From the NCBI GenBank assembly GCA_048296855.1, contig CP182631.1: a stretch of DNA of 64,000 nt; one strand, 5' to 3'. Positions 26,295 through 35,983 of this stretch are shown here, piece after piece. The notes beneath the pieces are model-generated. The model was given only the letters and a program-made list of their open reading frames with translations. It did no database searches and was not told the DNA's origin. This DNA is from Pseudocolwellia sp048296855. Lineage in GTDB: Bacteria; Pseudomonadota; Gammaproteobacteria; Enterobacterales; Alteromonadaceae. The translations under genes and the position numbers were made by a program. Position 1 is the stretch's first letter. Each line of letters begins with the position of its first letter.

Positions 26295-28988
26295 ATGAAA
26301 AAACAAATTTATCAGCCGGTATTTGCTATTTGCATGTATATAGCTGTATCTCTATTAACCATCATGATGATTAAACCATTTTCCATGATTGTTTTTTTAG
26401 GATCTTCGGCGGGTATTGCAAGTGCGATCATAATCTTATGGGGAGCTCGTCATCTTTTTTCGATCGTTTTAGCGAGTATTATTTTTAATACATTTTTATT
26501 TTTTTATTTGTCGGTTGAGTTTGATCTAGCGGTTGTAATGATTTCGTTATTAGCAACTTGTTTACAAGCTCTTTGGGCGAAAAAATTAACTCATCAAATG
26601 GTGAGTCAAGGGCAATGGTTAGACAGTCGTATCAAGTTATCAATCTTTATGTTTAAGATTGGACCCATTGTTTCTTTAGTTTCTGCTTTTGCTTCGGTAC
26701 TCATTGCGGTTTTATCAGTTAAAACATTTGATGTGAATTTGTTTTATATTTTTTGTCGCACTTGGTCGATGAGCATTCTTGTCTCAATCTTTATTATTCC
26801 TGTTTTATTATTCCTTAAAAAAGAACATAACTTCAATAAAAGTAAGCAGCTATTTGTTATGACATCTTCTATTTTAGGAGGGCTGTCTATTGCGTTGTTA
26901 TTTAAAATCTTTCAGGACCAACATCAACATTATCGTAATGATGATTTTTATAAAGCCCATACTCATATAATGATTGAACTTGATCGTAAGTTAATGCTAA
27001 TTGAAGAACAATTGAATGCCTTAAAAGCTTACTTTGAAGCGAGTCGATCAATTAACTTAGAATCTTTCAATCAATTTTCAGCTCATATTTTAAACGATTT
27101 TTCTATTGTTGAATCGTTTGAGTGGGCACCGGTTGTGAAGAATAATCATAGAGATAGTTATGAAAAATATATGTCTAAGGTGTTAGATACTCATTATGTT
27201 ATTAGTCAACAAACACTTATGGGGAATACCGTTAAACTTACTGATGCACCTATGTATATGCCTGTTCAATATGTATTTCCTCGATATCAAAATGAAGAAA
27301 TATTAGGTATTGATTTATTTAGTCATATAGATAAAAAAAATGCGATAGAAACGGCAATAAATACAGGAGAGATATCAGCAACATTACCTATTAATATGAT
27401 TGAAGGTGACTTTTCTAACCCCGCTGTTTTGATTGTTTTACCTGTATATAATAGTAATTTAACCCCTAGTTTTGGAGAGTTCAATCAAAAGGGAAAAAGC
27501 TCTACTTCAGGTGTTGTTGTTGCTGTAGTAAGGATTTCATCTTTTTTTAATAATATTAACCGTTTCATCACTGAACATGATGTTAATTTATTAATAAAGG
27601 ATGCTAATAATCAAGATTATTTTACTATTATAGGGGAAGAGGTTAATACAAATAATAAGCTTGTGAGTGAAGATGATATCCGTGTATTTTCCCGGAAGTG
27701 GCATTATCAAATTTCCGAGAAGCATACTTGGGTGCTGCAGGATAAAACATGGCAAACTTGGGCTATGTTATTTGGTGGTACATTTGGAGGTTTGGTTTTT
27801 CAATTATTGATTTTAATGATGGCTGCTTACTCTACCGAATTGAGTAACAAGGTGACTCAAAAAACTCGTGAACTTATTTTATCTAAAGAAAAATCTGATA
27901 ATGAAAATCAAGCAAAAACAGATTTTTTACAATCTTTAAGTATTGAATTACGTGTGCCTTTAAGTGTTATTAAACGTTTAGTGGAAGTATTTCCAAAGAA
28001 AAAATTAGGAGATACTGAAAAAGAATATATCGATAATATTTCAAATGCAGCCCTTAATTTAGAACAATTAATTGATACTTTAAATGAACTTTCGAGTATT
28101 GAATCAGGTAGATTAACGCTTAATAATCAATCGTTTGATTTTCTTTTGTTTTTAAAAAGAATGGAAGAAATTGTAGAAGCGCAGGCTAAAAATATTAAGT
28201 TTTTAATTCAAGAAGATGTACCACACTTTATTGAGTCAGACGAACTACGTTTGCAACAAGTCTTCATTACCTGCGCAGAAAATGCAAAAGAGCTGCTTGA
28301 TAATAATAATATTTGTATTTCGGTCAAAGTTCATTTTCATCATCAAAATAGTGCAACTATAGTGTTTGTATTACATGCTTTAAGGGCAAATAATTCTCTT
28401 CAAGATTCTTCTGTCGTTTTAAATAATAACCCTGATGGTATAAAGTTTAATCTTAGAATGGAAATGGCAAAAGAGCTTTGTAATAAGCTAGGTGGCAATA
28501 TAAATATTGCTCAACTCCCTTCTGGTGAGTCTATGGTGCATGTGTCTGTTAAGGTTAAAATATCACAAGAGCAAGAGCTTGGGTTAGGGCGCTTTAATAT
28601 ACCTTCTATTAATAACAATGCGATTTTAGATGTTAAGCGTATTCTGTATATAGAAGGTAAAAATAAAACCAATAAAAACTTGTATCGACAACTCGTGTCT
28701 TTAAAATATTATGTTGACGTTATTAGTGATATGAAAGACATAGAATCAAAACTTACAAGCAAAAAATATCATTTGATTATTTTTGATTGTTCAGAAAATA
28801 ATATCGATTTAACTGCAGTACCTAGCCCTTTGAGTGGTGAGTTTTCACATCTTCCAACCATAGCTCTTTTTCATCAGGCATTAGATAATAAGCTGCTATC
28901 TTTGGTTAATCATAAATTCACTTCGTATATGGTACTACCCATGACAACTGAGAACTTACGGGGTTTATTATCTAATTATATGAAATAG
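26295..28988 (+). CDS. degenerate hybrid sensor kinase-like membrane protein (MASE1/CHASE-like)
   Basis: 897 residues. About eight hydrophobic segments at ~10-205 resemble a MASE1 sensor module; ~220-480 is an extracytoplasmic CHASE-like domain (FEWAPVV, VFPRYQNEEILGIDLFSH), closed by a membrane segment (~500-520). Then comes a HisKA-like helix pair (~540-605), a GHKL-like region and a C-terminal receiver-like domain (~785-897). Key residues are missing. The H box reads FLQSLSIELRVPL, with I550 where the phospho-accepting histidine belongs. No DxGxG ATP-lid motif is visible, and the receiver lacks the conserved lysine (YMVLPM). It probably senses and binds partners without catalysis. Convergent with the kinase/Hpt/regulator operon at 29044-33446. 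Confidence 0.8.
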   Translation: MKKQIYQPVFAICMYIAVSLLTIMMIKPFSMIVFLGSSAGIASAIIILWGARHLFSIVLASIIFNTFLFFYLSVEFDLAVVMISLLATCLQALWAKKLTHQMVSQGQWLDSRIKLSIFMFKIGPIVSLVSAFASVLIAVLSVKTFDVNLFYIFCRTWSMSILVSIFIIPVLLFLKKEHNFNKSKQLFVMTSSILGGLSIALLFKIFQDQHQHYRNDDFYKAHTHIMIELDRKLMLIEEQLNALKAYFEASRSINLESFNQFSAHILNDFSIVESFEWAPVVKNNHRDSYEKYMSKVLDTHYVISQQTLMGNTVKLTDAPMYMPVQYVFPRYQNEEILGIDLFSHIDKKNAIETAINTGEISATLPINMIEGDFSNPAVLIVLPVYNSNLTPSFGEFNQKGKSSTSGVVVAVVRISSFFNNINRFITEHDVNLLIKDANNQDYFTIIGEEVNTNNKLVSEDDIRVFSRKWHYQISEKHTWVLQDKTWQTWAMLFGGTFGGLVFQLLILMMAAYSTELSNKVTQKTRELILSKEKSDNENQAKTDFLQSLSIELRVPLSVIKRLVEVFPKKKLGDTEKEYIDNISNAALNLEQLIDTLNELSSIESGRLTLNNQSFDFLLFLKRMEEIVEAQAKNIKFLIQEDVPHFIESDELRLQQVFITCAENAKELLDNNNICISVKVHFHHQNSATIVFVLHALRANNSLQDSSVVLNNNPDGIKFNLRMEMAKELCNKLGGNINIAQLPSGESMVHVSVKVKISQEQELGLGRFNIPSINNNAILDVKRILYIEGKNKTNKNLYRQLVSLKYYVDVISDMKDIESKLTSKKYHLIIFDCSENNIDLTAVPSPLSGEFSHLPTIALFHQALDNKLLSLVNHKFTSYMVLPMTTENLRGLLSNYMK

Positions 28989-29043
28989 TGTTATAAAATT
29001 TGATTAATTATTTAAATAGCCTAAGTTATTTCCCTATTATAAA

Positions 29044-30306
29044 TTAAGCATCAAGATGTTCTTTTGTCACTGCTAAGTTCTTTTTCACAACCGATAGGAT
29101 TTCACTTTTAGTTGACGGTTTTATGATGTAGCCTTTTAAACCATAGTGAGCCCACTTTTTAACAAGTTCTTTATTTTTATTACCTGTTAATGCGATGACT
29201 GGAGTATCTATTCCCTCTGATAATTGACGGATCTTTTTCGTTGCATTTAAACCATCTAAATTTGGCATAAATAAATCCATAAGAATTAAATCATAACGAC
29301 CTTTTTTAATTTTATCTAACGCACACAGGCCATCCTCAGCTTCGTCTACGTGGTAATTTTCTTTTGACAGTACATTCGATATCATATCTCGATATAGCTT
29401 GTTGTCTTCTACTACTAAAATGGAGTGAGTTAATACGTTTTTGATTGTGGTTTTTTCTACGTTAATTGACTCATCTTCATTTAATTCATCGTTGCTTTGT
29501 TCAGTGTTATCTCTTTTTTTAATTGAGGCGACGTGAGTGATTAAGCCTTTTCTTTTTTGCTTTTTAACTGGCAGACTTTCTTTTAGTGATTCTTGCTGTG
29601 AAATAAGTTGTGCGATTATACTATCGAGACTTTTACGGATATCTTCTTCAAGTAGATGTAATAGGGGGTGTACATGTTCTTGGGTAATATTATCTAACAT
29701 ATCCTGATGACTGTTATTTTCTTGAGCGTTTTTTGTTAAATCAGACTTGGAAATTTTAGATATATCTTCACTACTTTGTGATATTTTTTTTAACAAATGT
29801 TGTTTACATCGGCTACCTTCATCGATTAAAGCAGAAAGTTCATCATCTATTTGTTCGCATAACTCCTCACTTTCTGTTTCAATTTGACTGTCGGTTTGAG
29901 TTTCTATCAAGCCGCTTTGTACTACCATGAGTAATCTTAATCTTTCATATAGCGGTTGATATACAAAGTAATTGTCAAAAAGATTTTTCATGCAACACCT
30001 AAAGGCTAAAGAAGACTCTTTGTTGTTACATAGTACGATGCTGTAATGTATATGATTAAGTTGCGATTCTTCCACTAGATATTTGTAATATTCAACTGAT
30101 TTCTCTACGTTTGATAGAGCAAATAAAATTACAGAAGGTGCTACTTGATTTAAGTATTCAGCAGTATCGTCATCTAAATTTACTGTTCTATATTCATCAA
30201 TGTGTGTTGCTAAAATATTAGCAGCACCTGATGTATCTTCATCACTATCAATAATCATCACTACTTTGGGGTGACGACTCCCAACAGGTAAGGGCTTAGA
30301 CTTCAT
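29044..30306 (-). CDS. response regulator with a degenerate N-terminal and an intact C-terminal receiver
   Basis: 420 residues. The first ~125 look like a receiver that has lost its phosphorylation site (MIIDSDED acidic pair kept, the aspartate position reads LFALSN, the lysine position YFVYQPL). Residues ~130-295 are an acidic/charged, partly coiled linker. Residues ~297-415 form a canonical receiver: VVEDN, phospho-acceptor D344 in LILMDLFMPNLDG, T in VIALTGN and K in GYIIKPS. No DNA-binding or enzymatic output domain. Its start overlaps the hpt gene by 11 bp, so it is the last gene of a translationally coupled operon. Confidence 0.85.
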   Translation of the reverse strand: MKSKPLPVGSRHPKVVMIIDSDEDTSGAANILATHIDEYRTVNLDDDTAEYLNQVAPSVILFALSNVEKSVEYYKYLVEESQLNHIHYSIVLCNNKESSLAFRCCMKNLFDNYFVYQPLYERLRLLMVVQSGLIETQTDSQIETESEELCEQIDDELSALIDEGSRCKQHLLKKISQSSEDISKISKSDLTKNAQENNSHQDMLDNITQEHVHPLLHLLEEDIRKSLDSIIAQLISQQESLKESLPVKKQKRKGLITHVASIKKRDNTEQSNDELNEDESINVEKTTIKNVLTHSILVVEDNKLYRDMISNVLSKENYHVDEAEDGLCALDKIKKGRYDLILMDLFMPNLDGLNATKKIRQLSEGIDTPVIALTGNKNKELVKKWAHYGLKGYIIKPSTKSEILSVVKKNLAVTKEHLDA

Positions 30307-30640
30307 TTTTTATTACTCCGTAGACTTGCTTAATTGAGTTATTAATTAAAATAATGAGTTCCTTGCATTTGTTTTTATCGTTAAGCACAGATATATCTTC
30401 TAACTTTTGTAAATAATCAGCTGTTTGTTCAGCCCCTATTGCTTTGGCTGATGTTTTTAAAAAATGCGCCTCTTCTTTCATTAACTTAAAATCAGTTTCA
30501 CTATAAGCATTACTAAGTTTAGCTATAGATTGCTTAGCTTGCTGTAAAAATTCTATTTGGAATCTTTTTATTAATTCGGCGTCATCACCAACAAGCTCAA
30601 ACATGGTGTTTTTATTAACTATTTTTAATTGACTATTCAT
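30296..30640 (-). CDS. histidine phosphotransfer (Hpt) domain protein
   Basis: A free-standing Hpt module of 114 residues. The signature AHFLKTSAKAIGA holds the phospho-histidine H59, followed by the usual second helix (DYLQKLEDIS). It would relay phosphate from receiver D864 of the hybrid kinase upstream to D344 of the regulator downstream. It overlaps both neighbours (8 bp and 11 bp), which ties the three genes into one unit. Confidence 0.88.
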   Translation of the reverse strand: MNSQLKIVNKNTMFELVGDDAELIKRFQIEFLQQAKQSIAKLSNAYSETDFKLMKEEAHFLKTSAKAIGAEQTADYLQKLEDISVLNDKNKCKELIILINNSIKQVYGVIKNEV

Positions 30641-33446
30641 GTAAGTACCACTTTTTTAACATTGTTCTTAAATCAGATAATTGAATAGGTTTACTTAAAA
30701 AATCGTTCATTCCTGAAGCGATACAATATTCAGCATCACCACTCATTGCTGCTCCTGTTACGGCAATAATTGGCGTTGCTTTTTTTTGTTTAGTTTTTTC
30801 AATCGCTCTAATTTGTTTTGTCATTTCATAACCGTCTATATTGGGCATATGACAATCGGTTAAAATCAGTTGATAGGTGCCTTCTTCCCACATTAGTTTC
30901 CCTTGTAGTCCGTCGTCGGCAAGCTCACAGTGATACCCTAATCGTTCTAGTTGCTTTACGATAAGTTTTTGATTTAAAGGGTTGTCTTCAACAACCAATA
31001 TATCGGCATGAATTGTTTTTTTATCATCTTTTTCAGTTGCTACATCAAAATCGAAATCGAGTTCATCTAATTCCATAGCGTCATTATCTGCTTCAAGTTC
31101 TAAAGAGCTTAAATCTAACTCGTCAAGGTTTAGTTCAAAACGGCTTTGCCATGTATGTTGTATGCATTGCACTAATTGAATTCTCGTCATAGGTTCAGAG
31201 CAAATAACCCTGATGTTTTTAAAGGTTTTTCGTGTTTCATCTATTGCTTTTCTATTTACAGCAATGGTAATGCGACTTTTGTTATTAATACTTTCTAGTA
31301 AATTTAAAACAGTATTAATATTGTTTTCATCTTCATTTAATAAAATAAATAACACATCGTAATCATCGTTTCTTTTGACGTAGTCATTTAATGTGTATGC
31401 ATTAACATCAGCGCCTTCGTATTCTAAATATTGACTAAACATCTCCGCCTTATTTTTAGATTTTTCGTTGCAATCGATGATTGAAATTTTAATGTTAGAT
31501 AGAGATTCAATATCCATTGCTCGTGTTTCTTGAGACTTCAAGAAGGGGATTTCTGCATCAAAACAAGAACCTTTACCTTTTTCACTGGTTAAAGTTATTC
31601 TTCCGCCCATTATCTCGGTAAGCTTGCCACAAATGGCAAGCCCTAATCCGGTGCCACCATATTTTCGTGTCGTGGAACGTTCAGCTTGCGTAAAGGGGTT
31701 AAAAAGCTTTTCTTGGGTTTTTTTGTCTATACCAATACCATTGTCGATAATTTTTAAGCTGATGATGCTAGTACTTTTATTTTTTTGGGTTACCGTTGTT
31801 TTAAGGCTAACTTTTCCAGGTTTTTTGATAGATGAACTGGTGAATTTTAGGGCGTTACCTAAAAGGTTAAAAAGAATTTGTCGTACTCTCATTGGGTCGC
31901 CCTTAATAAACATGGGCGTATTTGGATCTTCATAAACCTGCAAAGATATGTCTCTTTTAATTGCAACAGGTATAAACACTTTAATCACATTATCAATAAT
32001 TTCTGATATTGAAAAAATACGTTCTTCTAACTCAAGTTTACCCGCCTCAATTTTGTTAATGTCTAATATATCATTCAGAATAAACACAAGGTTTTCTGCA
32101 GAGGTTTTTGCTGTATCTATTAAGTCTTTTGACTCTAATGTTTGTTTAGTTCCTGTGAGCAAGTCTAAAGAACCAATAACACCATTCATGGGGGTTCTTA
32201 GCTCGTGGCTCATCATCGAAAGGAAATCTGATTTTATTTGACTTGCGTTTTCGGCATCTTCTTTGGCTTTTATTAACTCAGCTGTACGCTCTGAAACGCG
32301 GTCTTCAAGTTGAGCATTTAATTTTTTAAGTTGTTGTTCTGCTTCTTGAATTTCAGTTTCGTCGATACAAATTCCATCTAATCGATAAATTTGGCCTAAA
32401 CTATTACTAACAGCGCGACCAATACTTTGGAAATATTTTATAGATTTGTCTTTGAGAATAATACGGTACTTAAATGATAAATCTTCACCTGTACTAAAAG
32501 AGTAGCGTGTTATATTTTTCATCGCGTCTCTATCATCAGGATGTATTATTGATACCCATTTATTTAATTTTCCAATATCTTCAGGGTTTAAACCAAGCAT
32601 TTCATTGGCAAAGTGATCCCATTCATAATGCCAGTTATCATCAATAAGTTTAATGCACCAAGTACCTATTTTTCCTGCTTTCATGGTAATGTTTTTACTT
32701 TCTATGGCATCATTTAATTCATTAAATATTTCTTTGTTAAGTGTGCAATCAGTAAGAGTTCCAATTATTGTTTTAGGTTGACCGTTTTCATAAAATAATT
32801 CTCCTTTTATGCTAAACCAATAGTTTTTCTGATTTATTGTCATTCTAAATTCGAAATTTAACGGGGATTTTGACTGAATATGAGACTTTAGAAATATCTC
32901 GAATAAGATTAAGTCTTCATGGTATATGTCTTTTTTAAACATATCCCATGTGTATATATCATTGGATCCTATTTGAAGTAACGCTTTAAATTTAGCTGAA
33001 AATAGAGCGGATTGTTGAGCAATGTCTAATTCCCAAATACCTACGTTACTACTTTCAATTGAATTAATTAACCTTGATAAATAAATGCTTTCTTGTTGAT
33101 ATTTATATTGCCAATTCTCTTCTAACGACAATATGATCAAACGATAATTATGATTATTTATAGGACTTATATTAGCTTTGTATATAGTTGAATTATTACC
33201 TGCTTTATATGATAAGTAGGCGTGGCTTTGTACTTCTAATTTATCAATAAATTCCTGATTAGATAAGTTAGCGTCGTAAGGGGAAAAAAACTCAAAGAAG
33301 GAATCGTTTTCTGAAAATTCAGATGTAATATTTAATAGGTTTGATGCTAATTCATTAGAAGCAATTATCCCATAGCTGTTAGTAACCGCTATGGATGGAA
33401 AAGGGATGTTTTTTAATTGTTCACATGCTTCACATTTCATTACCAT
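30633..33446 (-). CDS. PAS-containing cytoplasmic hybrid sensor histidine kinase
   Basis: 937 residues without membrane segments. Order: an N-terminal CxxC (KCEACEQL) and PAS-like region (~10-110), PAS (~125-240), PAS with PAC (~250-370; IIHPDDRD, YRLDGICIDET), coiled coil (~370-405), HisKA with phospho-acceptor H414 (FLSMMSHELRTPM), and a HATPase domain with NLLGNALKF, DNGIGID and GGTGLGLAI. These are followed by a degenerate receiver-like stretch (~650-770) and a true receiver with D864 (LILTDCHMPNIDG). It is intact, unlike the kinase-like protein at 26295. ATG 33440 (MKCEAC) could be the true start. Head of the kinase-hpt-regulator operon. Confidence 0.92.
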   Translation of the reverse strand: MVMKCEACEQLKNIPFPSIAVTNSYGIIASNELASNLLNITSEFSENDSFFEFFSPYDANLSNQEFIDKLEVQSHAYLSYKAGNNSTIYKANISPINNHNYRLIILSLEENWQYKYQQESIYLSRLINSIESSNVGIWELDIAQQSALFSAKFKALLQIGSNDIYTWDMFKKDIYHEDLILFEIFLKSHIQSKSPLNFEFRMTINQKNYWFSIKGELFYENGQPKTIIGTLTDCTLNKEIFNELNDAIESKNITMKAGKIGTWCIKLIDDNWHYEWDHFANEMLGLNPEDIGKLNKWVSIIHPDDRDAMKNITRYSFSTGEDLSFKYRIILKDKSIKYFQSIGRAVSNSLGQIYRLDGICIDETEIQEAEQQLKKLNAQLEDRVSERTAELIKAKEDAENASQIKSDFLSMMSHELRTPMNGVIGSLDLLTGTKQTLESKDLIDTAKTSAENLVFILNDILDINKIEAGKLELEERIFSISEIIDNVIKVFIPVAIKRDISLQVYEDPNTPMFIKGDPMRVRQILFNLLGNALKFTSSSIKKPGKVSLKTTVTQKNKSTSIISLKIIDNGIGIDKKTQEKLFNPFTQAERSTTRKYGGTGLGLAICGKLTEIMGGRITLTSEKGKGSCFDAEIPFLKSQETRAMDIESLSNIKISIIDCNEKSKNKAEMFSQYLEYEGADVNAYTLNDYVKRNDDYDVLFILLNEDENNINTVLNLLESINNKSRITIAVNRKAIDETRKTFKNIRVICSEPMTRIQLVQCIQHTWQSRFELNLDELDLSSLELEADNDAMELDELDFDFDVATEKDDKKTIHADILVVEDNPLNQKLIVKQLERLGYHCELADDGLQGKLMWEEGTYQLILTDCHMPNIDGYEMTKQIRAIEKTKQKKATPIIAVTGAAMSGDAEYCIASGMNDFLSKPIQLSDLRTMLKKWYLHE

Positions 33447-33550
33447 ATCCTAATTAAATGATTTTTTAATTAAAATTTATTAAAAGGGGATAATAAAAAT
33501 ATAGCAGTTAAATTGGATATATCTATTAATGTGAAAAATAAACTTATACC

Positions 33551-33597
33551 AAACGCATTGATGAATTGACCTATTTTATACGAAGAATAAATGGTCA
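33551..33597 (+). repeat. R2 repeat, second-half copy
   Basis: Forty-seven bases align without gaps to 10050-10096, differing at a few positions. The surrounding DNA (33447-33739) has no gene. Confidence 0.6.
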
Positions 33598-33739
33598 AAG
33601 GGTTATTACGAGTGGTGTTAAACTTATTAAATTAATAAGGCAATCTTTGAGGTTTAGTACATAACTGTTAGGCTGAGAATAGTACTCAAATATAACCTAA
33701 GTAGAGGAGATATTAAGTTTTTTATTAATGCTATAGGCT

Positions 33740-33910
33740 TTAGTGGGTAATAAAAAGCATTAGGGTGAAAAACAATATAATAATCGTGTTAAAAGCAATG
33801 ATGTAAGCAAAACCTTTCCATGCTTGTTTTATCGTGTAACCTTTAGAATTTATATACCACCACCAGAATAAACACATTAATACGGGGAGTAAAAAGAATA
33901 GCTTTATCAT
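33740..33910 (-). CDS. small two-span membrane protein (56 aa)
   Basis: Reading from ATG at 33910 gives 56 residues beginning MIKLFFLLPVLMCLFWWWYI and ending LFFTLMLFITH. Two hydrophobic segments (~2-20 and ~33-54) flank a short basic loop (NSKGYTIKQAWKGF). This W-rich layout resembles small conserved membrane proteins I recall from other Alteromonadales, but I cannot name a family. No strong Shine-Dalgarno is visible. Function unknown. Confidence 0.6.
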   Translation of the reverse strand: MIKLFFLLPVLMCLFWWWYINSKGYTIKQAWKGFAYIIAFNTIIILFFTLMLFITH

Positions 33911-34064
33911 AGTTAGATTTCATTATTAAGTGTAATTTCAATATCATAGCTCAACTAATGTTTATCCGCACTTGAATTCCTTTAAAAGTTTACTCATACA
34001 GGTTAACTATTCAAAGGAATACGAAATAAAGCGTTAATTAGCTACATGTTAATAGGGCTCTAGT

Positions 34065-34260
34065 TAACCTGAGTTTGCCTTAATAAATGTTTTTCTAGCA
34101 GCTGTTTTTAATCACTTCGGCGTTAAATTCACTTGCAATAGGTCAGCTATTGACGCGTAAATTTGCCTTGAATTAAGTAAAAACATCAAGCTAGACGCGA
34201 TAAGTTTTTTTGTTTTTATTTTTCAATAAGTTAAATCCTTATTGAACCGAACTCAGGTTA
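34065..34260 (+). repeat. MITE-like element, diverged 196-bp copy 4
   Basis: Ends TAACCTGAGTT and AACTCAGGTTA with a ~22-bp imperfect inverted repeat, flanked by TAGTTA on both sides. The interior aligns to copy 2 (AGCTGTTTTTA, GCGTTAAATT, ATTTGCCTTG, ACATCAA versus AGCTATTTTTA, GTTGAATTT, ATTCGCCTTG, ATATCAA). The internal hairpin is CAATAG-GTCAG-CTATTG. The last three bases are the stop codon of ampG on the other strand. Confidence 0.82.
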
Positions 34261-35853
34261 GTTAGATGAATTGTTATTAATCAATGCCGTGAGTGGTTTT
34301 CTAATGAAATATAAAAACAATAAACTAGGAATAACCATAACGGCTGTAAGCACAAAAAACAGCGCCCAATTACCATCAAGCCAATCAACAACTATTCCTG
34401 AGTAAGAACCAAGCATCACTCGTCCGAATGTACCTAACGATACCATTAATGCATATTGGCTGGCGGTAAATGTTTTATTACACAGTACCGAAATAAGTGC
34501 TACAAAGGCTACAGAGCCCCAAGCTGAAGTAAAGCCGTCTACAAAAACCGTTGCTGCAAATAATAGTTTATTTGGCCCTACCAATGCCATTACCGCAAAT
34601 AACAGGTTGCTTGCCCCCATAGCGATACCACCAATAAATAAACCTTTTAATATGCCGTATCGAATAGTAAATACACTACCAATTAAAGAAAAAACGATGG
34701 TAGTTGCCCAGTTGATCATTTTTGAATAATAAGCAATATCGCTATTAGAAAATCCCACTTCACGATAAAACACAATAGACATTCGTCCTAAATAGGCTTC
34801 ACCTAACTTAAATAAGAAAATAAACAGTAAAATAGAAAGCGCTAAGCGAGTCCCATTTCTGTCGAAAAATTCTTGAATTGGGGCTACTAATGTTGTTAAC
34901 AGCCACGCTGTAATTCTATGAATATGATTTGGTGTATGGGAATGATGTAATGGAGTATTTTGTCTAATGGTTAAGTTTAACTTACCTAATTGTTGAATGA
35001 ATATAAATAACAATAATACGATAAATAGGGTGATAAAGGTAAAGCGATAATCTGAAGAAATAACATTTTCAGGCCAAGCTGGGTAGCCTATATTGGCATA
35101 AATAATTGACGCAAAAATAGTAGGGAGTATAAGTAAAATAAATAAAGGTTTATGGCCTTGTCGGGGAAGCACATTTAAATAGTTTGCTTGAATAGAATCT
35201 AATTCTACTTCTCTATTGGTCTCTGGTTCTTTTACTATGAAGGCGGTTAACATAAGTATCGCCATAATAATGGATAAAACAAAGAACGCTTCAGGCCATG
35301 TCCAGTTTGGTTGATCTACTAATAAAAAAGGAATACTCCCTAAACCAGCAAAACCTGTCCACCACCCAGCGGTAGCCATTGCTGAACCTGCCGACATGTA
35401 GTTATTATCGTCACCCGAAAGTATATCTATTCGGTAGGCATCTATTGCAATGTCTTGACTAGAACCAAAAAAAGCAATGGTTAGTCCTAAAAGGGCAACT
35501 AAACTTAATTGACTTGATACATTCACTTGGCTTAACTGGTAAGTTGCGAGCACAATAAAAACTTGTGTAAACATAATCCAACTTCGACGTTGGCCAAACT
35601 TTGCCGTTATAAAGGGAATTTTGAGTCGATCAACAAAAGGGGACCATAAAAAATTGATGCTGTAAGTGACAAATATTAAACCAAATAATCCAATACTTGA
35701 TCGACTTAATCCTTCATCTTTTAACCAGCCACTCATAGCTGAACCTGTCATAACCCAAGGAAAGCCGCTAGCAATACCAAAGCAAAAAATACTAAGTAAT
35801 CTTTTATCTTTAAAGTAACGAATAGTGTCGAAAAGGGAGTTGGAACTTGGCAT
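34258..35853 (-). CDS. ampG: AmpG-like muropeptide permease (MFS)
   Basis: Inner-membrane transporter of 531 residues and about 14 membrane segments. The start (KRLLSIFCFGIASGFPWVM) and the loop WSPFVDRLKIPF with FGQRRSW, plus SSQDIAIDAYRIDIL, are AmpG signatures. AmpG imports anhydromuropeptides for cell-wall recycling; substrate here is inferred from the family. Its stop codon TAA is supplied by the end of the repeat element at 34065-34260; without the insertion the same last codon would be followed by TAG, so the protein is not altered. Confidence 0.88.
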   Translation of the reverse strand: MPSSNSLFDTIRYFKDKRLLSIFCFGIASGFPWVMTGSAMSGWLKDEGLSRSSIGLFGLIFVTYSINFLWSPFVDRLKIPFITAKFGQRRSWIMFTQVFIVLATYQLSQVNVSSQLSLVALLGLTIAFFGSSQDIAIDAYRIDILSGDDNNYMSAGSAMATAGWWTGFAGLGSIPFLLVDQPNWTWPEAFFVLSIIMAILMLTAFIVKEPETNREVELDSIQANYLNVLPRQGHKPLFILLILPTIFASIIYANIGYPAWPENVISSDYRFTFITLFIVLLLFIFIQQLGKLNLTIRQNTPLHHSHTPNHIHRITAWLLTTLVAPIQEFFDRNGTRLALSILLFIFLFKLGEAYLGRMSIVFYREVGFSNSDIAYYSKMINWATTIVFSLIGSVFTIRYGILKGLFIGGIAMGASNLLFAVMALVGPNKLLFAATVFVDGFTSAWGSVAFVALISVLCNKTFTASQYALMVSLGTFGRVMLGSYSGIVVDWLDGNWALFFVLTAVMVIPSLLFLYFIRKPLTALINNNSSN

Positions 35854-35983
35854 TCAGAATATTCAAATAATGTTAGGTGGGTAAAGCCTATCAGACTGTT
35901 TGTAATGAAAGAAGTTAATTATATGGATTGTTACAATGTTGTGGTATTTATAAGTTAAATTTAGGTCTTTTAGATTATAAAGA

